A stretch of DNA of 64,000 nt from Stomoxys calcitrans (lineage: Eukaryota; Arthropoda; Insecta; Diptera; Muscidae). Below, in pieces: positions 34,967 to 47,099 of the stretch. The position numbers and the translations under genes were made by a program. The notes below the pieces were generated by a model, which worked only from the letters and a program-made list of their open reading frames with translations, was not told where the DNA came from and made no database searches. The stretch is taken from contig NC_081552.1 in assembly GCF_963082655.1 (NCBI RefSeq), positions 59,190,561-59,254,560 on the forward strand, in the 5' to 3' direction. Positions within the stretch are counted from its first letter, which is position 1. The number at the start of each line of letters is the position of its first letter.

Positions 34967-35003
34967 GTTTTCTGTCTCTGACAGACAGACAGAGACAGAA
35001 AAC
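34967..35003. repeat. Perfect 14 bp inverted repeat
   Basis: GTTTTCTGTCTCTG and CAGAGACAGAAAAC flank the 9-base loop ACAGACAGA. It lies 65 bp outside the hAT element. Function unknown. Confidence 0.85.
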
Positions 35004-35066
35004 AGAACTGAACTGAAGTGTATATTCTTCTACAGCTAACGTGTCTTGGGCACCTTTTAAATATTT

Positions 35067-35440
35067 TTATACCCTACACAACTACTGATTTAGTGCATTT
35101 GTTTCTTTGTTTGTAGCACCCAGAAGAAAGAGAGATAATCCCATTGATAACTATACCGGCCGACTCTGAATCACTTTCACTTTCTGATTCGATTTAGCTA
35201 TGTCCGTCTGCCTGTCTGTCTGTCCATTTCAAATTGTGTACAGGTCTCAGTTTTCATCAGATTGTCTTACAATTTGGTATATGCGAAATCATGCGAAACT
35301 TATTGAAATTGGAAAAAATTGGTTCAGACTTGGATATAGCTCCCATGGTCATTTGATAACCGATTCTCTCGAAATTTAGCAGGAGGGATTTTCTCTTGAC
35401 TTTTAAGAATACTGGTGAATTTTATGCAAATTTGTATTTA
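35067..35440 (+). mobile_element. Family D: a third mini-me-like type, 5' part
   Basis: It starts TATACCCTACACAACTACTG and has its own core (CCGACTCTGAATCACTTTC), then GATTTAGCTATGTCCGTCTG with (GTCT)n. One unit follows with GGATATAGCTCCCATGG. The layout matches families A and B, but most sequence differs. The palindrome end is missing. Confidence 0.6.
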
Positions 35441-35659
35441 TATTTAACTTTTATTTGCCTAGGGATTTAAATAATATTACAATGGGATAAATTCTACAAA
35501 ATATAATATTTAAAATTTGTGTATAAAAAAGGGTTAAAATTTAAACCACAAAGCTTAAATAAATTTAAATTTGAACAAAAATCAATTTAATTTAATATAA
35601 GTGAATATTTATCGAAATTACACGCAAAATAAATACTGAAATAGTATTAATTTGAAAAG

Positions 35660-36790
35660 AAGTTACATAAATGTATTACTTTATGTTTGAAAGTGATTAA
35701 ATAGTTCAGACTTAAACCGCCGTTCGTTAGATATTGTTTGGATATTAGAAGTAACATTGTTTCAAAGTCTTATTGAATGTATGAAGAAGAAATTGTTTAA
35801 GATGTCTCAGTTATATTATTTTGTTTCCTCTGATCGATTTTGTCGAGCGTATGAATTCAAATAAGTATTGTGGCATATTAGCATATTTAATAGATTTTCA
35901 AATGTTTGATAATATGGTAAATAATGGTAATATGATTTCGTCTCTGCAGACCATAAACATATCTGACAACATTAATAAACGCAACTTTCAATTTCTTAGA
36001 TTTCCATAAGTCCTACCAACCGTTCCACGTCAAACGTCAAACTACTATTAAATATCACTATTAAATAGCGCGGTCAACAATCGCAATTTCCGTATCTGAC
36101 AGTCTTATCGAGATATTGTCTGGTCTACGGAATGATCCCGTACTTACAATTAAATATTTCGATTTCGTTGGATTAAGGCTCAAACCGTTATTTAAAAGTT
36201 CAATACAGTTTCGAAAATCTGATTCTGGCGCATTTATATATACCTGAACATCATCCGCATACATATGGATGCTGGAATTTCTTATTTAAGACGGTAAGTC
36301 ATTGCTGTACAAAGAATATAATAATGGACCCAAAACCCCCTTGAAGTACTCCTCTTGTTATCATTGCCGGACTTGACGTTGTGGCATTAACATAGACAGA
36401 TTGAAATCTAGATCCAAGATAAGACTGCATGAGACAACACGCATCAGTAGCAAAATTGAAATACAATAGTTCTCAAGTATAAACCGGAGAATTTCATGGT
36501 CATCTGTATCGAATGCCTTTGAACGGTCCAACAATATCAAACATGAAATATCCCTCTTCTCCATACTTGCTCTTAAGTCCTCAGAAAATTTTTGCAAAGC
36601 CGATTTTCGGATATATACTCCTTCAGTTGTTTACTCAAAAGGTTTTCAAAGAACTGGAAGTATAGCTAAGAACCGATATTCGCCCTTTTTTTGGAATCGG
36701 AATTATTTTCGCTTGTCTCCAAGATTCTGGGAAGTTGATCTAGTGAGGATTGAATTAAAAATGTACAGAACATAACAAGAAATGTATGTA
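35660..36790 (-). pseudogene. LINE relic: RT and C-terminus (CR1/L2/Jockey-like)
   Basis: On the minus strand, in order: SWRQAKIIPIPKK (RT opening) near 36700, DRSKAFDTDDHEILRFIL (RT motif with catalytic Asp) at about 36510, MYADDVQVYINA (intact YADD box) at 36225-36264, and GLSLNPTKSKYLIVST. After that come RYVYGLQRR near 35960, and a final segment to about 35660 that fits the C-terminus of this LINE type. Stops and frameshifts break all parts. No RNase H is visible, unlike the LINEs at 8.5 and 27 kb. Confidence 0.7.
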
Positions 36791-37140
36791 TGTTCGTCCA
36801 AATCCGGTGAAAATGGGATAACTTATGCACCCAAATTCGGCACGGACATTGAGTGGTCTAATAAATATAAGTCACTGTTCAATTAAACAAGGATATAAAA
36901 GTCATCCTATTTTATTATAACTCCACTACTATATCCGCAGTTATATCTTAAATAGCCGAACCAGGCCCGCTCCGCTGCGCCTTCTTTAGCTCTCTAATAT
37001 CTTTTAAGGGTAGCACGCTTCGCCCTGAATGTGAATATCGAACTCGTGCCATTGTAGCATATATCCGCCTATGACGCTGAATTGTCGTGATTGGTCTATA
37101 TATCCAGACTACAACAATAGAAACCATGTTTTGATTTTGG
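36785..37140 (-). mobile_element. Small B and C end fragments
   Basis: 36785-36900 resembles the first unit of family B (CAAATCCGGTGAAAAT; AAGTCACTGTTCAATT). 36948-36990 resembles the family C end (GGCCCGCTCCGCTGCGCC) but lacks CTAG. The remainder is unassigned. Confidence 0.5.
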
Positions 37141-37149
37141 TGACCGTAA

Positions 37150-37560
37150 GTTACGCTAGGTTAGGTTGAAAAGAGGGTGCAGTTATTAATCTGCCCCATG
37201 CTACTATAGACATACACCTAATCCAGTAATCGGCTTGTTGTGCGCTCTAAAAACTAAAAATTTATTTCGTAGACACAAATTTTAATTTTTTGGGAAATGT
37301 TCCAACGTCATTTTCTCCACATACCCTACACATGCTATCACTTGCCGCACCGACTTTGCATAAGTGGGCTCGTAGTCTTATGTGTCCCGTCATGATACCA
37401 AAAGCTATACTGACCTCCTTCTTACTTCCTTTCAGTAATAGCCTCGTCCTCTCACCGTCCCCTTACTCCATTATGGTCCGGGACTCAAAGAATGCGGATT
37501 GTGCCATCCTCAGAGAGGGCTTTAATCTCCTTCTTAGACTTCTTCGAACGAATCGCACCA
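37150..37560 (-). pseudogene. LINE 3' end fragment
   Basis: On the minus strand the segment reads FFESRTIMEYGDGERTRLLL, KGSKKEVSIAFGIMTGHIRL, RAHLCKVGAASDSMCRVCGE and then the end of the frame. The tail CCTAACCTAGCGTAAC follows at 37150. This matches the C-terminal Cys-rich region of the RNase H-bearing LINEs. It is close in sequence to the fragment at 55440-55960. A family C element starts at 37561. Confidence 0.65.
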
Positions 37561-38549
37561 CCAATCTCCGACATCTGGTGTTTTTAAAAATTAGGGTAGT
37601 GGGAAGTGCTTTTTAGGGTATCGATGGCAGTTCTGACATTTCGACTCAAATATGGATATCAAATTCGTGCAACACTCCCAAATCCCTTTAATTTGAGCCC
37701 CATATTGCCATGGTTGGTAAATATGAACCGCTTGGAGGGTGTTTTGGGGCTGAGGCAGCCATCGGTACTTTGCCCGGAAAATAGATATCAAATTCGTTCC
37801 TTACCCCCAAATACAGTTGATTTGAGCTCCAATTTGCCATAGTCGGATATGAATGAAGTTCAGTTTAGGGGATGACGCTCTAAAGCACCCGCTAAACTGA
37901 ACTTCATATTCCCCCAAACATATGGCTCCAAAATTGGATATCAAATTCGTTTTCTACTCTCAAATACCTTTCATTTGAGTCCCATATTGTAATAATAGGT
38001 CAATTAACCTATTTGACATATTTTTAGGAGGAAAAGCACCACCTGGTTTTGAACGCAAATTTTAATGTCATATTGTAATCTACTCCCAAATACCTTTCAT
38101 TTGAGTCTCATATAGCCATGGTCGGCTAATATGCCCATTTGGGGGTATTTGGGGGTGGGGCGACCTCCCATTACTTGGACCTAATTTTTTACGCCATATT
38201 TGTAATCTAATGCCCAACACTTATCATTTGAGTCCCATATTTATAGGAACGGCCAATATATCTATTTAGAGGAGTTTTGGGGATGGGGCGACCCGCTGGA
38301 TACTTGGACCAAATTTTAATATGATATTCATTTTTCTAGTCTCCAATACCTTTAATTTGATAACCACATTGTGGCCATCGGTCAACTTTTGGTTTTGTGT
38401 GGCTTTTTTGGGGTAAGTGGAATGGGGGCGGTCCCACCCTATGTCTAAAAATTATATAGCATATGTTTTATTCCAGACAAACTTACACAATCTAAGAAAT
38501 TTTTTAAAAAATCAGTTCAGCCGTGTATGATTCTACGGAACAAACAAAA
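37561..38549 (-). mobile_element. Family C Helitron-like, diverged
   Basis: Seven ~130 bp units are visible (CTTTCATTTGAGTCCCATAT; GGGGTGGGGCGACC). The left end has CGCACCACCAATCTCCG and the right end has TTCAGCCGTGTATGATTC, corresponding to the 5' region of C. It stops at ACAAAC, where an A element is inserted. Confidence 0.65.
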
Positions 38550-40136
38550 CAAGTAAAAGCGTGCTAAGTTCGGCCGGGCCGAATCTTATATACCCTCCAC
38601 CATGGATCGCATTTGTCGAGTTCTTTTCCCGGCATCTCTTCTTAGGCAAAAAAGGATATAAAAAAAGAGTTTCTCTGCTATTAAAACGATATCATGATAT
38701 GGTCCGGTTCGGACCACAATTAAATTATATGTTGGAGACCTGTGTAAAATTTCAGCCAATTCGTATAAGAATTGCGCCCATTGGGGCTCACGAAGTAAAA
38801 TAGAGAGAACGATTTATATGGGATCTGTATCGGGCTATAGACCGATTCAGACCATAATAAATACGTTTGTTCATGGTCATGAGAGGATCCGTCGTACAAA
38901 ATTTCAGGCATATCGGATAATAATTGCGACCTATAGGGGTCAAGAAGTCAAGATCCCAGATCGGTTTATATGGCAGCTGTATCAGGTAATGAACCGATTT
39001 GAACCTTATTTGATACAGTTGTTGAAAGTAAAAATAAAATACGTCATGCAAAATTTCAGCCAAATCGGATAAGAATTGTGCCCTCTAGAGGCTCAAGAAG
39101 TCAAATCCCCAGATCGGTTTATATGGCAGCTATATCAGGTTATGGACCGATTTCAACCATACTTGGCACAGTTGTTGGATATCATAACAAAAGACGTCTT
39201 GCGAAATTCCATTCCATTCGGATGAGAATTGCGCCCTCTAGAGGCTCAAGAAGTCAAGACCCAAGATCGGTTTATATGGCAGCTATATCACGTTATGGAC
39301 CGATTTGAACCGTACTAGGCACAGTTGTTGGATATCACAATAAAACACGTCGTGCAAAATTTCATCCCAATCGGATAAGAATTGCGCACTCTAGAGGCTC
39401 AAGAAGTCAAGACCCAAGATCGGTTTATATGGCAGCTATATCAGGTTATGGACTGATTTGAACCATACTTGGCACAGTTGTTGGATGTCATAACAAAACA
39501 CGTCGTGCAAAATTTCATTCTGATCGGATAAGAATTGCGCACGCTAGAGGCTCAAGAATTCAAGACCCAAGATCGGTTTATATGGCAGCTATATCAGGTT
39601 ATCGACCGATTTGAACTATACTTGGCGCAGTTGTTGGATATCATAACAAAACACGTCGTGCAAACTTTCAGCCAAATCGGATAAGAATTGCGCACTCTAG
39701 AGGCTCAAGAAGTCAAGACCCAAGATCGGTTTATATGGCAGCTATATCAAAACATGGATCGATATGGCCCATTTACAATACCAACCGACCTACACTAATA
39801 AGAAGTATTTGTGCAAAATTTCAAGCGGCTAGCTTTACTCCTTCGGAAGTTAGCGTGCTTTCGACAGACAGACGGACGGACGGACGGACGGACGGACGGA
39901 CGGACGGACGGACGGACGGACGGACGGACGGACGGACGGACGGACGGACGGACGGACGGACGGACGGACGGACGGACGGACGGACGGACGGACAGACGGA
40001 CGGACATGGCTAGATCGACATAAAATGTCACGACGATCAAGAATATATATACTTTATGGGGTCTCAGACGAATATTTCGAGTAGTTACAAACAGAATGAC
40101 GAAATTAGTATACCCCCCATCTTATGGTGGAGGGTA
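38550..40136 (-). mobile_element. mini-me/Helentron-like family A, longest intact copy
   Basis: It starts CAAGTAAAAGCGTGC with a perfect palindrome and TATACCCTCCACCAT. Units begin at about 38811, 38961, 39111, 39266, 39417, 39571 and 39724, so the period is 150-155 bp. The array is 39863-40004. It ends ATGGTGGAGGGTAT. This is the best reference copy for the family. Confidence 0.9.
39863..40004 (-). repeat. (GGAC)n microsatellite, nearly pure
   Basis: About 35 tetranucleotides; only the two at each edge are GACA. It is open in all frames, giving TDGR repeats in translation, which are not a protein. Confidence 0.95.
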
Positions 40137-40140
40137 TAAA

Positions 40141-40671
40141 AACCGAGACCCATATTGTCATGATGGGTCATATACCCATTTAAGGTATTTTTCGTAATCT
40201 TCTCATGAAAACTTTTCATTTGAGCCCCATATTGACATGAACGTCCAATAGGTCTGTTTGGGGGAATTTCGGGGTTAGGGCGGCCCGATGGGTACTTAGA
40301 CCCAATACCTTTCATTTGATACCTATATTGTCCCGATCGGTTCATTTCTGAAATCAATAAATTATAAAGCCTATTTTTCCTCTTTCTGTCCATATTCGCA
40401 ATCTACTCCCGAACACCATTCATTTGAGTCCCATATTGTCATGATCGTCCAAAAAACCTATTTTAGGGGGTTTTAGGGGTTGGGGCGGCCCCTTGTTACT
40501 AGGACCCATTTCCAATATCAACAAATTATATACCCTATGTTTCCTTCCAAACCAACCTACACAATCTGTGAAAATTTCAAGGTATTCGGTTCAGCCGATT
40601 TTGAGTCTATACGGAACAAACAAACAGACATACAAACCCAAATTCAAATTCATATATAAGACTAGCTAACC
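40141..40671 (-). mobile_element. Family C 5' part, diverged
   Basis: Four units of the CTTTTCATTTGAGCCCC type, then AATTTCAAGGTATTCGGTTC and GAGTCTATACGG with ACAAACAAACAGACATAC, which is the C 5' end in reverse. It ends directly at another C element's CTAG. Confidence 0.65.
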
Positions 40672-42317
40672 CGGGACCGCTCCGTTGCGCCTTCTTTTAC
40701 TTTATATGGAATAAAATTCTCTTTGAATATTTATTTTCGACAATTAAAGAGCGTTTAGTGAAATACCATGCTACGAAAATAGTACAATATATCGCTTGAC
40801 TAACAGTTTAACAATATAAGTGCCTTTATCTGAATCCTATATAATCTTTGTTGGTCTACGAATTTAAGATTGGATGTAAGGTGTACTCATATTGCCATTG
40901 GTTTAGAGGAGTTTACATGATGAGGCGCCCCCCAATCACATGGCCCCAAAATAAGTTAACAAATTCGTTTTCTAATCTCAAATACCTCTCATTAGAGACA
41001 CACATTGGCATGTCCGAACAATTTTTACCTTTGGGGGGTGTTTTGGGGAAGGGGTGATGCCGTAAATACGTGAACCTACAATTGGATATGAAATTCGTAT
41101 TCTACTCCCAAATTCCTTTATTTTAGCCCCATTTTGCGATGGTCAGTTAAAAATTGCTGTATGTGGGGTATTTTACAAAAGGGGTAGGCCGCCAGAAAAT
41201 TGGTCCCGAAAATGGGTATACATTTTTGCTCTACCCTCCAATACCTTTCATTTAAGATCCACATTGACATGGTCGGTAAATATTCCCGATTTAGGGGTGT
41301 TTTGGGGATTGGGGTGGTCCCCCAAACACTAAGCCCTGAAAATATATCAGCAACGTGCTCTATTCTCATATATCTACATATTATATATTTGAAACTGATA
41401 TTGCCATTGCCCTCAAAATTTGATATCAAATTCGTTATCTAATCTCATTTAAACTCCTCATTGCAAAAGTCAGCAAATTTGTCCGGTTTGGGGTATTGGC
41501 CCTATAAATATTTAGTTCCACTCTCTTTAAGACCCAAATTGTCTTGGTGAGCGAAACGTTCTATTGTGGTGGGACGTCCCCTAGACATTTGGTCCCTAAT
41601 GTTGATATCAGATACGTGGTCTACTCCCAAATACCATTAATTTGAGCCCCATATTTCCACAGACGGAAAACATGACCGGTTTGGGTGGTGTTTTGTGGGA
41701 TGGGCGGCCACTCAGTGAGTTGGCCTTGAAAATATATATCGGATTAGTGTTCTACCCTAAAATCCTTCTTATTTGAGCCTCATATTGCAATAGTCAGCAA
41801 ATACTTACTATTTGGGTGTTGTTGTGGGGGTGGGGTGACCTCATAGACACTTTTCCGTAAAATTGATATCAAATTCGTGCTTTACTCCCATAGACCTTTC
41901 ATTTGAGCCCCATATTGCAATGGTTGTAAATTTGTCCCCTTTGGGGGATGTTTTTGGGGAGAGTCGACCCCCCAAACACTTGGTCCCATATTGGGATATC
42001 AGGATCTAATTCTACACTCGAATACCTTTTATTTAAGACCCATATTCCCGTGGTCAGTAAATAAGTCCTGTTTGGGGGTGTTATGGGGAAGGGGTGGACC
42101 CCCATAAACGTGATCCCACATTTGGATATTAGATTCGTATTCTTCTCGAAAATACCTTTCATTTGAGTCCCATATTGCCATGGCCGGTAAATATGTCCGA
42201 TTTAGGGGTGTTTTGGGGATTGGGGTGGTCCCCTTAGCACTTGGTCAGACAATTGGATATCAGATACGTTTTCTTATCCTAAATACCTTTCATTTGAGTA
42301 CAATAAATCAGCTTTTT
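40672..42317 (-). mobile_element. Family C Helitron-like, CTAG end intact
   Basis: On the minus strand it ends GGCGCAACGGAGCGG, then CCCGGGTTAGCTAG followed by T. About twelve ~130 bp units run to 42310, where an A element begins. Confidence 0.75.
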
Positions 42318-43155
42318 ATACCCTCCACCATAAGATGGGGGGTATACTAATTTCGTCGTTCTGTTTGAAACTACTCGAAATATTCGTCTGAGACCCCATA
42401 AAGTATATATATTCTTGATCGTCGCGACATTTTATGTCGATCTAGCCATGTCCGTCCGTCTGTCCGTCCGTCCGTCCGTCCGCCGTCCGTCTGTCTGTCG
42501 AAAGCACGCTAACTTCCGAAGGAGTAAAGCTAGCCGCTTGAAATTTTGCACAAATACTTCTTATTAGTGTAGGTCGGTTGGTATTGTAAATGGGTCATAT
42601 CGGTCCATGTTTTGATATAGCTGCCATATAAACCGATCTTGGGTCTTGACTTCTTGAGCCTCTAGAGTGCGCAATTCTTATCCGATTGGAATGAAATTTT
42701 GTACGGCGTGTTTTTTTATGATATCCAACAATTGTGCCAAGTATGGTTCAAATCGGTCCATAACCTGATATAGCTGCCATATAAACCGATCTTGGGTCTT
42801 GAATTCTTAAACCTCTAGAGGGCGCAATTCTTATCCGATTGAAATGGAATTTCGCACGACGTGTTATGTTATGATACCCAACAACTGTGCCAAGTATGGT
42901 TTAAATCGGTTCATAACCTGATATAGCTGCCATATAAACCGATCTTGGGTCTTGACTTCTTGAGCCTCTAGAGGTCGCAACTATTATCCGATATACAGAT
43001 CCCATATAAATCGTTCTCTCTATTTTACTTCGTGAGCCCCAATGGGCGCAATTCTTATACGAATTGGCTGACATTTTACACAGGTCTCCAACATATAATT
43101 TAATTGTGGTCCGAACCGGACCATATCTTGATATCGTTTTAATTGCAGAGCAACA
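42318..43155 (+). mobile_element. Family A without its 3' end
   Basis: It begins ATACCCTCCACCATAAG and has a 40 bp array with one frameshifted GCC (CCGTCCGCCGTCC). Four units follow, then ATTGCAGAGCAA joins directly to family C sequence. The palindrome end is missing, which suggests recombination rather than clean insertion. Confidence 0.75.
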
Positions 43156-43972
43156 ACCCCATAAGCACTTTTCCCGAATATTGATATTAGATTCGTGCTT
43201 TGCTTCCAAAGACCTTTCATTTGAGCCCCATATTGCTATGGTCGTAAATTTGTCCCCATTGGGGGAGGTTTTTGGGGAGAGGCGGCCCCCCAAATACTTG
43301 GTCCCATATTTGGATATCAGATTCGAATTCTACACTCAAATATCTTTTATGTAAGCCCCATATTACCATGGTCAGTAAATAAGTCCTGTTTGGGGGTGTT
43401 TTGGGGAAGGGGTGGACCCCCAGAAACGTGGTCCCACATTTGGATATCAGATTCGTATTCTACTCGTGAATACCTTTAATTTGAGTCCCATATTGCTATG
43501 GTCGGTAAATATGGCCGATTTAGGGGTGTTTTGGGGCTTGGGGTGGTCCCCCTAGCACTTGGTCCGAAAATTGGATATCAGATACGTTTTCTTATCCTAA
43601 ATACCTTTCATTTGAGTCCCATATTGTCGTGATTGTGGTAAATATATGTTTGGTAGGTTTTAGGGTGGGGCGGCCCCCCTAGGTAACCATCCGAAATTTG
43701 GATACCAAATTTTTATTTTTAGGGTACTATATGAGAGCACACAAAATTTCGCTTAAATCGCACCACCTATCTCCGAGATCTGGCGTTTCTGAAAATTAGG
43801 ATAAGGGGGATGGTCCGCCCCCCTTCAGATATCAAAAAATGTAGTACCCTATTTTCACCACGGGGTCAATATGTACCATCTGTGAAAATTTCAAGAAAAT
43901 CGGTTTAGCCGTTTCTGAGTCTATAAGGAACACACAAACATACAAACACACAAACAAACAAACACAAATTGA
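43156..43972 (-). mobile_element. Family C 5' part with TC end
   Basis: Six units, then CGCACCACCTATCTCCGAG, AATCGGTTTAGCCGTTTC and the terminus AAATTGA|T, which is A|TCAATTT on the minus strand. It does not continue in register from the C piece left of the A element, so these are probably two C copies joined. Confidence 0.7.
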
Positions 43973-43977
43973 TTTTT

Positions 43978-44995
43978 ATACCCTCCACCATATGGGGGGT
44001 ATACTAATTTCGTCATTCTGTTTGTAACTACTCGAAATATTCGTCTGAGACCCCATAAAGTATATATATTCTTGATCGTCGTGACATTTTATGTCGATCT
44101 AGCCATGTCCGTCCGTCTGTCCGTCCGTCCGTCCGTTCGTCTGTCTGTCAAAAGCACGCTAACTTCCGAAGGAGTTAAGCTAACCGCTTGAAATTTTGCA
44201 CAAATACTTCTTATTAGTGTAGGTCGGTTGGTATTGTAAATGGGCCATATCGGTCCATGTTTTGATATAGCTGCCATATAAACCGATCTAGGGTCTTGAC
44301 TTCTTGAGCCTCTAGCGTGCGCAATTCTTAACCGATCAGAATGAAAATTTGCACGACGTGTTTTGTTATGACATCCAACAACTGTGCCGAGTATGGTTCA
44401 AATCGGTCCATAACCTGATATAGCTGCCATATAAACCGATCTTGGGTCTTGACTTCTTGAGCCTCTAGAGGGCACAATTCTTATCCGATTTGAATGAACG
44501 AAGTATTTCGTTATTATATCCAACAATTGTGCCAAGTATGGTTCCAATCGGTCCATAACCTGATATAGCTGCCATATAAACCGATCTTGGATCTTGACTT
44601 CTTGACCACTAGAGGTAGCATTTATTATCCGATATGCCTGAAATTTTGTACGACGGATCCTCTCATGACCATCAACAAACGTGTTTATTATGGTCTGAAT
44701 CGGTCTATAGCCCGATACAAATCCCATATAAATCGTTCTCTCGATTTTACTTCGTGAGCCCCAATGGGCGCAATTCTTATACGAATTGGCTGAAATTTTA
44801 CACAGGTCTCCAACATATAATTTAATTGTGGTCCGAACCGGACCAAATCTTGATATCGTTTTAATAGCAGAGCAACTCTTTTCTTATATCCTTTTTTGCC
44901 TAAGAAGAGATGCCGGGAAAAGAAGTCGACAAATGCGATCCATAGTGGAGGGTATATAAGATTCGGCCCGGCCGAACTTAGCACGCTTTTACTTG
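43978..44995 (+). mobile_element. Family A, complete
   Basis: It starts ATACCCTCCACCATATGG five bases after the C terminus. The array is short (44109-44150). It has five units and ends with the palindrome TTCGGCCCGGCCGAA and CACGCTTTTACTTG. It is the outer neighbour of the left inverted-duplication arm. Confidence 0.85.
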
Positions 44996-46115
44996 TTTTT
45001 AGTTAATTGCTATAAAACGCCATCTGAGACTGAGCTTTATATGTTAATGACAATTCATTTTTAATTACGCACTGCAATTAAAAACAAAATAATAACAAGT
45101 AAAAGCGTGTATATACCCTCCACTATGGATCGCATTTGTTGCGTTCTCTTCCCGGCATCTCTTCTTAAGCAAAAAAGGATATAAGAAAAGATGTGCTTTG
45201 TTATTAGAACGATATCAAGGTATGGTCCGGTTTGGAACACACAGTTGTTGAAAGTAAGAATAAAATACGTCATGCAAAATTTCACCCTAATCGGATAGGA
45301 ATTTCGCCCTCTAGAAGCTCAAGATTCAAGTCTCCGGATCGGTTTATATGACAGCTATATCAAGTTATGGACCGATTTAAACCATACTAGGCAACGTTAT
45401 TGGATATCATAACAGAACACGTCGTGCAAAATTTCATTCCAATTGGATAAGAATTGCGCACTCTAGAGGCTCAAGAAGTCAAGACCCAAGATCGGTTTAT
45501 ATGGCAGCTATATCAAAACATGGACCGATATGGCCCATTTACAATACCAACCGACCTACACTAATAAGAAGTATTTGTGCAAAATTTCAAGCGGCTAGCT
45601 TTACTCCTTCGGAAGTTAGCGTGCTTTCGACAGACAGACGGACGGACGGACGGACGGACAGACGGACGGACAGACGGACGGACGGACGGACAGACGGACG
45701 GACGGACAGACGGACGGACGGACAGACGGACAGACGGACGGACATGGCTAGATGGACATAAAATGTCGCGACGATCAAGAATATATATACTTTATGGGGT
45801 CTCAGACGAATATTTCGAGTAGTTACAAACAGAATAACGAAAATAGTATACCCCCATCCTACGGTGGAGGGTTTCAAAAAAAGTCATTTATTTTAAACTT
45901 TACTTGCATGAAAAAGGCAAATTAAATTTGTGCTGCTAATGTTCCATTTTTGATGTTATACAAGAAGCGCATTTTGGATCTTTAAACAATCGCATATAAG
46001 TGGGACATCGCCCACAAAAATCATGCATGTCGGAAGCAACTGTGTATGCTTATGTCACAATAGTTTTAACTTACACTATTGCATCCAGGGGTGCAATATT
46101 TTCTGCTGGGTTACT
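44996..46115 (+). repeat. Left arm of a long inverted duplication
   Basis: 44996-45095 and 45880-46115 match, in inverse, 48363-48701. Examples are AAAACGCCATCTGAGACTGA against its inverse at about 48668, and GACATCGCCCACAAAAATCA against its inverse at about 48440. The arm is split by a family A copy at 45096-45875. The right arm has no such insertion, so it shows the empty site. Confidence 0.85.
45096..45875 (-). mobile_element. Family A inserted in the inverted-duplication arm
   Basis: It starts CAAGTAAAAGCGTGT and then lacks the palindrome (deleted to TATACCCTCCACTATGG). Three units are present. The array at 45633-45747 mixes GACA and GACG units. It ends GGTGGAGGGTTT. The empty site in the right arm reads AAAATAATAAAAAAAATCC. 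Confidence 0.85.
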
Positions 46116-46119
46116 TTAT

Positions 46120-46930
46120 TATTCGTGACAAATTCTGGATCATAAACTCATGAAACCTTATCAAAACCATAATACACAACTGCACCAAATGTTTTCGCTG
46201 TCATCCAACAACCCTAACGCAAATAATGGGTGAACTTTCCAAGGATAGAGTGGAACCACCATTCCCGTTTGAAATATGTGGCGTTGACTATTGTGGACCA
46301 CTTTATATGACCCATGGTATTCGTGGCCGTGTTGCAGTCAAAGTTTATATAACCATCTTTATTTGTTTCACCGTATAAACCGTCCAATTGGAGTTGATTC
46401 CAGATTTAACAACAGAGTCTTTTATAATTGCACTAAAGAGATTTATTTCAAGACGTGGGTGCTGCAGAGTAATTTATTCAGACAACGCAACAAATTTTTT
46501 AGCAGCAAATCGTGAGTTGAAAGAACTTATCAATAGCTTAATGTTGGAAACCCATATTACACGCGTAGAAGAAGCTTGCTGCACTGAAGGTATTGAGTGG
46601 AGGTTCATCCCACATAGATCACCTTATTTTAGAGGTTTATGGGAAAGTGCTGTTAAACAGGTAAATCATTGCTTACGACGAACAAGTGGTTCCCATATCC
46701 TGCCTCACGATTCACTACATACAATATGCTATCAAGCCTAGGGTATTATAAATAGCAGACCTCTTACACCCATATCAAGCGACCCAAATGATATGCAGGC
46801 TTCAACTCCATCGCACTTCTTGATTTGGCGTACTGCAACAACCATTCAGAACCATCAATCATCGCCCAGCCCAAACGACTAAAGCTATTATCATGGAATT
46901 TTGCACGAATATTTGTCTTGAGTCATGTGG
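46120..46930 (+). pseudogene. BEL/Pao integrase remnant
   Basis: In order: a zinc-finger tail (CFRCHPTTLTQIMGEL), RVEPPFPFEICGVDYCGP with the first catalytic Asp, a TAA at 46376, then VQLELIPDLTTESFI, VIYSDNATNFLAANRELKEL with the second Asp, and RFIPHRSPYFRGLWESAVKQ with the catalytic Glu. A TAG at 46739 follows, then GIINSRPLTPISSDPNDMQA, the usual segment after the core. The catalytic D, D and E codons survive, but the stops make it inactive. No LTRs or other pol domains are nearby. Confidence 0.85.
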
Positions 46931-47099
46931 AAGAAATACAATAGTACGTTTAGTACAGCAATTGGTACTATTTGGTACCTTCTTTGTAAATTGAACTAGA
47001 ACTCAAAATTTTAGAACTTAGGTAAGCTATAGCAACCTAATCTGGGTGACTATAACAGTTTATGGAAATTTTTCCTTTTAGGTGCTAAGAAAGAACCAA
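46931..47099 (+). repeat. GTACGTTTAGTA-type repeat, copy 1
   Basis: The segment GTACGTTTAGTA...GCAATT...TATTTGGTACCTTCTTT is found again, diverged, at about 47829-47873 on the other side of an A2 element. Its identity is unknown. Confidence 0.5.

Noticed and set aside
37290..37616. 108-codon plus-strand frame
   Set aside because: The minus strand carries the recognisable LINE C-terminal sequence (MTGHIRLRAHLCK, C..C), so the plus frame is its shadow.
38811..39860. CRISPR-like regular spacing of repeats
   Set aside because: The whole ~150 bp unit is repeated, not a short repeat with unique spacers, and the setting is an insect genome.
39735..40040. Long open frames encoding repeated RTDG or PSVR peptides on both strands
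   Set aside because: A GGAC/GTCC repeat has no stop codon in any frame, so these frames are open by composition. The same applies at 33453-33710, 45501-45877 and 63584-63997.
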